Below, one piece after another: positions 1 to 5,026 of a stretch of 5,026 nt of DNA (the first letter of the stretch is position 1; each line of letters starts with the position of its first letter). Both the position numbers and the translations under genes were made by a program. Where the stretch lies: contig JAUWLY010000232.1 of the NCBI GenBank assembly GCA_030613445.1, forward strand, positions 1-5,026. The letters run 5' to 3'. The stretch is from Candidatus Stahliibacteriota bacterium. GTDB taxonomy: Bacteria; Hydrothermota; Tepidihabitantia; SM23-42. The notes under the pieces were generated by a model that made no database searches, had not been told where the DNA came from, and was given only the letters and a program-made list of their open reading frames with translations.

Positions 1-609
1 TATGTGTCACCAGATTTTATCATCCGTTGGCGGGACAATGAATTATGCGCTATTCTTAATGAAGAAAGAACCCCACGTATTCGTATACGCCGACAATACC
101 TTGACATGATCAAATCAAAAGGCAATGTGCCCAAGGAAGAAATAGATTTCATCAGACAGCGCATGCAATCAGCCCAGAACCTCATAATCGCCATAGATCA
201 AAGAAGGAAAACCTTGTCGCGCATCATCAATAGCATCTTGGAGTACCAACGTGGTTTTTTTGAAAAAGGCTATAATTACCTGAAACCGATGACAATGACT
301 GAATTTGCCAAGCAGCTCAGTGTGAATACATCGACGATATCGAGAGCACTGGCGAACAAGTATCTGGAATCGCCTTGGGGTATTCACAAATTAAAATTTT
401 TCTTTACCGCGGCGGTTGGTGATACGGATAAACGTATAGTCTTCAAGAAAATATCAGAAATCGTCGAAAGCGAAGACAAAACATCGCCGTTGTCAGACAC
501 GCAGATCGTGAAAAAACTGAGCCGTCAAGGTATCACCATCTCGCGCCGAACCATATCCAAGTACCGCGACTTGATCGGTATTCCAGCTCACCAATTCCGT
601 AGACAATAA
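1..609 (+). CDS. rpoN: RNA polymerase sigma-54 factor, C-terminal part (5' end outside window)
   Basis: Sigma-54 directs core RNA polymerase to -24/-12 promoters and needs an AAA+ enhancer-binding activator to open DNA. The frame is open from base 1 (Tyr-Val-Ser-Pro-Asp...), so the GTG at 4 is an internal Val codon and not a start; about 202 residues of a family of roughly 400-480 are present. Seen: the end of the core-binding domain (the PDFIIRW strand near residues 4-10, then a basic PRIRIRRQYL stretch), the conserved FFEKGYNYLKPMT segment (~86-98), a helix-turn-helix (TEFAKQLSVNTSTISRAL, ~100-117) followed by KYLESPWGIHKLKFFF, and the RpoN box SRRTISKYRD at ~181-190, which reads the -24 element. 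The usual box is ARRTVAKYRE, so this one has conservative changes. The protein ends normally 12 residues after the box. The N-terminal activator-binding region is not in the window. The family call is very secure. Confidence 0.97.
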   Translation, partial: YVSPDFIIRWRDNELCAILNEERTPRIRIRRQYLDMIKSKGNVPKEEIDFIRQRMQSAQNLIIAIDQRRKTLSRIINSILEYQRGFFEKGYNYLKPMTMTEFAKQLSVNTSTISRALANKYLESPWGIHKLKFFFTAAVGDTDKRIVFKKISEIVESEDKTSPLSDTQIVKKLSRQGITISRRTISKYRDLIGIPAHQFRRQ

Positions 610-643
610 CTGCAATATTACATTAATAAGAACCAGAAATTCC

Positions 644-671
644 TTGACTTTTCGAGGAAAATGCTTATAAT
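644..671 (+). promoter_or_regulatory. Sigma-70-type promoter for the recF-dciA-gyrB unit
   Basis: TTGACT (644-649) and a perfect TATAAT (666-671) are separated by 16 bp, one mismatch from the housekeeping consensus. The stretch upstream (about 607-643) is A/T-rich, which could help RNA polymerase alpha binding. Transcription would be expected to start around 677-679, only 8-10 nt before the recF ATG at 687. No hairpin plus T-run terminator is visible between rpoN and this promoter, so read-through from rpoN is also possible. The promoter call rests on sequence match and location only. Confidence 0.75.
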
Positions 672-686
672 ATACCCAAGTGGCTC

Positions 687-1754
687 ATGGCACTAAAAAG
701 GATAAAGTATCAAGGTTTTCGTAATTTAGCTGACGCAGAACTGGAGTTTGCTGATAATTTCAACTTCATTATCGGAAAAAACGGTGCGGGTAAAACAAAT
801 CTTCTTGAGGCGATATTCTACGTAGGTCTTGCATCATCATTTCGTATAAGGGAAGAACAGAACCTAATCCGCGTTGGTGAACCGTTCTTGCATGTCGATG
901 CAGAAACAGAAAACATGAGAGCAATCGTTTATTTTGATGGTCAAAAAAAGAAACTCACACTCCAGGGGAATAAAGTACCTCGTCTGAGCAACTATGTTGG
1001 TTGGCTAGGTATTACGATACTGTCCATCGAAGATATCTGGATGGTTCGCGGAACACCATCGCGCCGTCGTGCTTTTATGGACTGGACAATAGCTAAAACT
1101 TCAGCGGTTTATCTCAGCAATCTAATTGAGTACCGCAAAATCTTGCGCCAGCGCAATAGAATTCTGCAGAACAACGGAAACAACAAGGACAGCGATGTTT
1201 TGGAGCTATTTGATGAACAACTGATCAAAACCGGTAATGAGATATACCACGAGCGAGCTGACTTTTTGCCCAAACTAAAAGAGAATATAAGGGCATTCGG
1301 ACAGGAGCTGGGTCTGCAAGAGCTGACTCTTGAATATCGCAGTTCATGCCCGGACATGAAGCTCAACCACGATATCATTAAGCGAATACGACATAGAGAA
1401 TTGATTGTCGGACACACCTTGGTTGGACCACACCGTGACGATCTGCTTTTTTCGATAAATGCACGACCCTTAAGAAGCTTTGCGTCAGAAGGCGAAGAAC
1501 GTGCAGGAGTTATTTCCATAAAACTCGCCGAGGCAGAAATTCTCTACGAAGAAACTGGTAAGCGTCCAATCCTGCTATTAGATGAAGTCGCTGCAGAGCT
1601 CGACCGGGATAAAATAGAAGTCCTTCTTCGTCTTCTCAAAGGTCAGGTTTTCTTTGCGTCGACCCAATTACCAAATTTCTCGAAAAGCAATCGAATAAAA
1701 GGCAGATTTTTTTCAGTAGAACGAGGTGTTTTTGAAATTTCCCCAGAGAATTAA
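687..1754 (+). CDS. recF: DNA replication and repair protein RecF
   Basis: RecF is a cytoplasmic SMC/ABC-like ATPase that, with RecO and RecR, helps load RecA at gapped DNA and stalled forks. The 355 residues match the family length (~350-375). Seen: the N-terminal IKYQGFRNL motif, Walker A GKNGAGKT (30-37) followed by NLLEAI, the RGTPSRRRAFMD segment (121-132), GPHRDD (247-252), an ABC signature region reading FASEGEER (265-272), Walker B PILLLDE (294-300) and D-loop AELD (303-306). The signature commonly reads SQGQQR or S-R-G-E, so Glu268 is unusual. The ATG at 687 puts the conserved first strand at the expected distance from Walker A; there is no recognisable Shine-Dalgarno in front of it, which fits the very short predicted leader. 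The 3' end overlaps dciA, suggesting coupled translation. All ATPase motifs are intact and it should be functional. Confidence 0.96.
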   Translation: MALKRIKYQGFRNLADAELEFADNFNFIIGKNGAGKTNLLEAIFYVGLASSFRIREEQNLIRVGEPFLHVDAETENMRAIVYFDGQKKKLTLQGNKVPRLSNYVGWLGITILSIEDIWMVRGTPSRRRAFMDWTIAKTSAVYLSNLIEYRKILRQRNRILQNNGNNKDSDVLELFDEQLIKTGNEIYHERADFLPKLKENIRAFGQELGLQELTLEYRSSCPDMKLNHDIIKRIRHRELIVGHTLVGPHRDDLLFSINARPLRSFASEGEERAGVISIKLAEAEILYEETGKRPILLLDEVAAELDRDKIEVLLRLLKGQVFFASTQLPNFSKSNRIKGRFFSVERGVFEISPEN

Positions 1755-2034
1755 TAAAATTATACCAGAAGTTCTCAAAGATATGAACATCGAGCAAAGG
1801 ATGAAGAACTGGCAAGTCGTCGAGAAATGGGCAGAAATCGTTGGTGCAAGGATATCGGAACATGCCCAAGCCACGGCGGTCGATACCGAAAACCTATACG
1901 TCAACGTCGATAGTCCAATGTGGCAGAGTCAGCTATTTCTCATGAAAGGAACAATAATCCGCAAAATAAAGAAATACAGTACAAGCATAAAAGATATTAA
2001 ATTTAGAGTTGTTGATGAAATGGGGGGACATTAG
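1726..2034 (+). CDS. dciA: DciA-type replicative helicase helper (DUF721)
   Basis: DciA is the widespread DUF721 protein that interacts with the replicative helicase DnaB and supports its loading in bacteria lacking DnaC/DnaI-type loaders. This 102-residue protein shows the family pattern: an N-terminal helix INKIIPEVLKDM (9-20), the hallmark VVEKWAEIVGARISEHA (31-47, with Trp35 and Gly40), then LYVNVDSPMWQSQL (57-70) and a terminal strand IKFRVVDE (91-98). It is essentially the bare domain, with no long extension. The position between recF and gyrB is the classic one for this family and supports the call. The GTG at 1726 gives the longest form and a 29-nt overlap with recF. TTG at 1732 is an alternative, because GAGG (1723-1726) would then lie 5 nt upstream. 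The ATG at 1783 would cut off the conserved first helix. Family call strong; exact start uncertain; role by homology. Confidence 0.85.
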   Translation: MFLKFPQRINKIIPEVLKDMNIEQRMKNWQVVEKWAEIVGARISEHAQATAVDTENLYVNVDSPMWQSQLFLMKGTIIRKIKKYSTSIKDIKFRVVDEMGGH

Positions 2035-2038
2035 GAGA
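2033..2038 (+). promoter_or_regulatory. Ribosome binding site of gyrB, overlapping the dciA stop
   Basis: AGGAGA begins inside the dciA TAG stop codon (2032-2034). The AGGAG core (2033-2037) ends 5 nt before the gyrB ATG at 2043. A ribosome terminating on dciA would sit on the gyrB initiation site, so coupled translation is likely. The site also supports the ATG at 2043 over the next in-frame ATG at 2067. Confidence 0.8.
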
Positions 2039-2042
2039 CAAG

Positions 2043-3992
2043 ATGACGAAGAAAAACAAGGATGTCATGAAAAAAGACAAGAAGAAACTAAGAACTAGTG
2101 CACCAACAAAGAAATATGATGCTTCGAAGATACAAATACTAAAAGGACTTGAAGCGGTTCAGCGAAGACCTGCCATGTATATTGGTGATGTCAGTTTGAG
2201 GGGTTTGCATCACCTTATCTTCGAAGTCGTAGACAATTGTATTGATGAAGCTTTAGCTGGTAACTGTGACCATATTAACGTCACATTGGACAATGACATA
2301 GTATCGATCGAAGATAACGGCATCGGTATCCCGGTGGACATCCATCCCACCCAGAAAAAATCAGGGCTCGAAGTTGTCATGACTATGCTCCATGCCGGCG
2401 CTAAGTTTGATGATAAGGTATACAGTATAAGCGGTGGATTACATGGTGTCGGCGTCTCAGTAGTAAATGCTCTGAGTGAGTTCCTCAATGCCGAGGTGTA
2501 TCGGGACGGTAAAATCTGGTTTCAAAGCTACAACCGCGGCAAGCCTAAGGCTGAAATCAAGGTGATTGGTGAAACAAAGAAGACCGGCACGAAGATTACA
2601 TTTAAACCAGATCCCGCAATCTTCACAAAGATCGAATTTCATAAGGGAATAATCACCCAGCGTTTACGTGAGTTATCGTTTTTAAATAGAGGTTTAAAAA
2701 TCGATTTTGAAGAAACAAAAACTGAATTTAAAGAACGTTATTTATCCCATGGTGGCGTTGTTGATCTGGTCAAATACCTGGATTCGGGTCGCACCCGCCT
2801 GCATAAACCCATATGTTTTGCGCACCGGCATAATGACATCGATGTTGAAGTTGCCTTGGAGTATAACGATTCTTATTTGGAGAATATCTTCACCTACGCG
2901 AATACCATTAATACCCACGAGGGTGGTTCTCACCTCGTTGGGTTCAAGAAAGCGCTAACCAGAACGCTCAACGATTATGCACGTCGGCACAAGCAGCTCA
3001 AGGATAATGTAAGTTTTGCTGGCGAGGATACACGCGAGGGATTGACCGCGGTAGTTTCAATTAAAATAAAAGACCCGCAGTTTGAAGGACAGACCAAAAC
3101 AAGACTGGGTAACTTGGAAGCAAAAGGTGCGGTTGAATCCCTGGTCAACGAACAGCTCACATCCTTTCTGGAAGAAAACCCGAAGTACGCGAATATTATT
3201 ATCGGTAAGATCAAGGAGGCAACTAAATCCAGGTTAGCAGCAAAGAAGGCTCGCGAATTGACCCGGCGCAAGTCTCTGCTCGAAAGTGAAACTCTACCCG
3301 GCAAGCTCGCTGACTGTTCATCGACAAACCCTGATGAGTGCGAAATCTTTGTTGTTGAAGGCGATTCTGCAGGCGGTAGTGCCAAACAAGGTAGAGACCG
3401 GAAGTTTCAGGCTATCTTACCCCTGCGCGGTAAGATTCTGAATGTTGAAAAAAGCGGTTTGAACAAGATATTGAGCAATACTGAAATCAGAACCCTCATC
3501 TCAGCAATTGGTTGTGGCATTGGAGAAGATGACTTTGATGCTTCCAAGGTGCGTTACAAGAAGATTGTCATTATGACTGATGCTGATGTTGATGGTGCCC
3601 ATATCAGAACGCTATTGTTGACATTCTTCTTCAGGTTTATGCGAGACTTGATCGACAGTGGAGTCATCTATATTGCTCAGCCACCGCTCTACAGGGTGCG
3701 GGCCAACAAGAAAGAAACCTATCTGTTCTCTGATGACGAGCTTCAGAAATTCATGAAAACCAAACCCGGCAAGAACCCAAACATCCAACGTTACAAAGGA
3801 CTTGGCGAAATGAACCCGCAGCAATTGTGGCAGACAACGATGGACCCTGAAAGACGTGTTCTTAAGAAAGTCAATATGGAAGATGCCGCTGAAGCAGACC
3901 GTCTCTTTTCCATACTAATGGGCGGTGAAGTGGAACCGAGAAGGAAATTCATTGAAGAAAATGCAAAATATGTGGTAAATCTGGATGTGTAA
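2043..3992 (+). CDS. gyrB: DNA gyrase subunit B
   Basis: ATPase/TOPRIM subunit of the A2B2 type IIA topoisomerase that introduces negative supercoils. The 649 residues match the short GyrB form, without the ~170-residue insert of proteobacterial GyrB. Seen in order: a Lys-rich start (1-24), ATP-lid motif RRPAMYIG (41-48), Bergerat ATP site with Glu61 (general base) and Asn65, Asp91 in DNGIGIP (91-97), GGLHGVGVSVVNAL (131-144), Thr183, the transducer loop QTKTRLGN (350-357, Lys352 equivalent to E. coli Lys337), TOPRIM EGDSAGG (439-445) with DADVD (513-517) as metal ligands, PLRGKILNVEK (460-470) and QRYKGLGEMN (582-591). The AKQGRDRKFQAILPLRGKILN stretch favours GyrB over ParE; ParE cannot be fully excluded without GyrA/ParC context. 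Odd: Ile94 occupies the place of E. coli Arg76. Neighbours are dciA (8 nt gap) and an M42 peptidase (16 nt gap); gyrA is not next to it. Confidence 0.96.
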   Translation: MTKKNKDVMKKDKKKLRTSAPTKKYDASKIQILKGLEAVQRRPAMYIGDVSLRGLHHLIFEVVDNCIDEALAGNCDHINVTLDNDIVSIEDNGIGIPVDIHPTQKKSGLEVVMTMLHAGAKFDDKVYSISGGLHGVGVSVVNALSEFLNAEVYRDGKIWFQSYNRGKPKAEIKVIGETKKTGTKITFKPDPAIFTKIEFHKGIITQRLRELSFLNRGLKIDFEETKTEFKERYLSHGGVVDLVKYLDSGRTRLHKPICFAHRHNDIDVEVALEYNDSYLENIFTYANTINTHEGGSHLVGFKKALTRTLNDYARRHKQLKDNVSFAGEDTREGLTAVVSIKIKDPQFEGQTKTRLGNLEAKGAVESLVNEQLTSFLEENPKYANIIIGKIKEATKSRLAAKKARELTRRKSLLESETLPGKLADCSSTNPDECEIFVVEGDSAGGSAKQGRDRKFQAILPLRGKILNVEKSGLNKILSNTEIRTLISAIGCGIGEDDFDASKVRYKKIVIMTDADVDGAHIRTLLLTFFFRFMRDLIDSGVIYIAQPPLYRVRANKKETYLFSDDELQKFMKTKPGKNPNIQRYKGLGEMNPQQLWQTTMDPERRVLKKVNMEDAAEADRLFSILMGGEVEPRRKFIEENAKYVVNLDV

Positions 3993-3996
3993 CTGG

Positions 3997-4004
3997 TAAG
4001 GAGG
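3997..4004 (+). promoter_or_regulatory. Strong Shine-Dalgarno of the M42 peptidase gene
   Basis: TAAGGAGG, a full match to the anti-Shine-Dalgarno end of 16S rRNA, lies in the 16-nt gap after the gyrB stop and ends 4 nt before the ATG at 4009. This fixes the start of the peptidase and implies strong translation from the gyrB transcript. No terminator fits in this gap. Confidence 0.85.
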
Positions 4005-4008
4005 CTCA

Positions 4009-5026
4009 ATGGGACGGATTGATCTTTTGAAAGAACTGACCGATGCATTTGGAGTATCTGGATATGAACAAGATGTGGTTAGCATATTAAAGAAACACTT
4101 CAGCGATCATGCACAGATCGCAAAAGATAAATTAGGCAGTGTTATTGCAAAAAAAGTGGGCACGAGCGAAAAACCTAAAATAATGTTCGCCGCCCACATG
4201 GACGAAGTGGGCTTCATAGTAAAAGAAATCACCAAGCAAGGTTTTATCAAATTCATAACCATTGGTGGATGGTGGACTGGGAACTTACCGGGTCTACGGG
4301 TCAGGATAAAGACAAGAAAAGGTAAATACATACCAGGTGTTATCGGACTTAAGCCAATACATGATTTAACTGAAGAAGAACGCAAAAAACTACCCAAGGC
4401 TGAGGATATGTATATCGATATCGGTGCAACCAAAACATTTGACATTAAGGAAAAACTCGGTATCAAACCAGGTGATCCAATCATCCCGATGGCTGACTTC
4501 AAACAACTTGCAAATAATGATCTGTATCTGGCAAAGGCGTGGGACGACAGGATTGGGTGCGCTCTGCTCATTGACCTGCTCAATAACTTAACCGCAATCG
4601 AACACCCCAATAGTGTCTATCTTACTGGCACAGTACAAGAAGAAGTTGGCTTAAGAGGTGCTAAAACCAGCGCTTTTGCCGTGTCACCAGATATCGGTTT
4701 TGCTCTAGACGTATCCATTTGTCGTGATACACCCGGGAATAATGAGGCCGATGCAGTTGAAAGACTCGGTGGCGGTGTTGGTTTGTTGATTTATGATAGA
4801 ACCATGATCCCCCATACAAAACTGAGGGATTTTGTATGCGAACTCGCTGATTTAAACAATATCCCCTATCATTTTACATCCATAAAAGGAGGCTATGACA
4901 CGGGGATGATTCATCTAACAAACTTCGGTGTACCGAGTTTGGCTATCGGCGTGCCAAGCCGATACGTCCATTCGGCGTCGAGTATCATATCATTAGAAGA
5001 TTACGAACATGTGCTAAATCTGATAA
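4009..5026 (+). CDS. M42-family metallo-aminopeptidase (3' end outside window)
   Basis: Cytosolic di-metal aminopeptidase of the TET/FrvX/endoglucanase-M type, which usually forms dodecameric tetrahedral shells that trim peptides. The frame stays open to the edge, giving 339 residues of a family of about 340-360, so only a short C-terminal tail is missing. All metal and catalytic residues expected for M42 are visible: His63 and Asp65 in AAHMDEVGF, Asp179 (bridging) in AKAWDDRIGC, Glu211 (base) and Glu212 in VQEEVGLRGA, Asp234 in FALDVS, and His321 in SRYVHSAS. The region from about 73 to 165 (GFIKFITIGGWW to GDPIIP) matches the dimerization domain inserted in the catalytic domain. The usual GGTDAG motif reads GGYDTG (294-299), near the active site. 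Start chosen from the strong Shine-Dalgarno. Substrate specificity cannot be told; automatic labels such as glucanase or cellulase for this family are usually misleading. Confidence 0.94.
   Translation, partial: MGRIDLLKELTDAFGVSGYEQDVVSILKKHFSDHAQIAKDKLGSVIAKKVGTSEKPKIMFAAHMDEVGFIVKEITKQGFIKFITIGGWWTGNLPGLRVRIKTRKGKYIPGVIGLKPIHDLTEEERKKLPKAEDMYIDIGATKTFDIKEKLGIKPGDPIIPMADFKQLANNDLYLAKAWDDRIGCALLIDLLNNLTAIEHPNSVYLTGTVQEEVGLRGAKTSAFAVSPDIGFALDVSICRDTPGNNEADAVERLGGGVGLLIYDRTMIPHTKLRDFVCELADLNNIPYHFTSIKGGYDTGMIHLTNFGVPSLAIGVPSRYVHSASSIISLEDYEHVLNLI

Noticed and set aside
610..643. Possible terminator after rpoN
   Set aside because: No GC-rich inverted repeat followed by a T-run is visible; the stretch is A/T-rich and unstructured by eye.
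610..686. Possible replication origin, because recF and gyrB are often origin-proximal
   Set aside because: The gap is only 77 bp and has no TTATNCACA-type DnaA boxes or repeated AT-rich units; it is better explained by a promoter.
688..705. TGGCAC resembling the -24 element of a sigma-54 promoter at the start of recF, next to rpoN
   Set aside because: There is no GC/TTGC -12 element at the required spacing, and the site lies within the recF coding sequence.
1109..1519. 136-codon - strand open frame inside recF, and a similar one at 2975-3385 inside gyrB
   Set aside because: Both are antisense to strongly conserved coding sequence and rich in Ser, Arg and Leu, as expected for reverse-complement shadows; no family is recognisable.
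1707..1713. Seven-T run near the end of recF (and another at 255-261 in rpoN) as a slippage or terminator site
   Set aside because: Neither is preceded by a clear hairpin, both encode ordinary Phe codons in conserved frames, and the reading frames continue normally.
4107..4610. Long open frame on the - strand (167 codons) inside the M42 peptidase gene
   Set aside because: It lies wholly antisense to a gene with all catalytic motifs, has no recognisable domain or Shine-Dalgarno, and its composition (Ser/Leu/Ile-rich) is typical of antisense shadow frames.
4885..4909. Perfect AAAGGAGG followed by an out-of-frame ATG (4895) inside the peptidase gene
   Set aside because: The bases encode the conserved Lys-Gly-Gly of the M42 GGxDxG motif, and the ATG opens a frame that stops after four codons.

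Overview
The window is ordinary bacterial chromosome, about 42-43% GC by eye, densely coding and entirely on the + strand. It carries the 3' part of rpoN (sigma-54), complete recF, complete dciA (DUF721), complete gyrB, and the 5' ~95% of an M42-family metallo-aminopeptidase that runs off the right edge. I see no mobile element, RNA gene, CRISPR array, prophage gene or broken gene.

Layout. 1-609: C-terminal ~200 residues of sigma-54, with its helix-turn-helix and RpoN box. 610-686: the only real intergenic gap; it holds a near-consensus sigma-70-type promoter (TTGACT, 16 bp, TATAAT) placed so close to the recF ATG that the transcript would have a leader of only about 8-10 nt. 687-1754: recF. 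1726 (or 1732)-2034: dciA, overlapping the recF end. 2043-3992: gyrB, whose Shine-Dalgarno overlaps the dciA stop codon. 4009-5026: M42 peptidase, 16 nt after gyrB and behind a perfect TAAGGAGG. The last four genes look like one co-transcribed, partly translationally coupled unit.

Biology. RecF (loading of RecA at gapped DNA and stalled forks), DciA (helper of the replicative helicase) and GyrB (negative supercoiling) form the conserved recF-dciA-gyrB part of the classic dnaA-dnaN-recF-gyrB neighbourhood. Here dnaA and dnaN are not immediately upstream (rpoN is), and gyrA is not immediately downstream (a peptidase is). No convincing DnaA-box cluster is visible, so there is no support for an origin here.

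Organism. Presence of rpoN excludes lineages that lack it, such as Actinobacteria and Cyanobacteria. GyrB is the short ~650-residue form without the proteobacterial insert. Sequences are diverged from those of model organisms, which would fit a poorly sampled diderm or candidate-phylum bacterium (WOR-3/Stahlbacteria-like is a guess). I cannot assign a taxon from the sequence alone.

I found no evidence of a new biological system. The points worth a second look are modest: the near-leaderless recF promoter, an Ile in place of the inhibitor-contacting Arg in the GyrB ATP pocket, a variant RecF signature motif, the dciA start choice, and the rearranged gene order.
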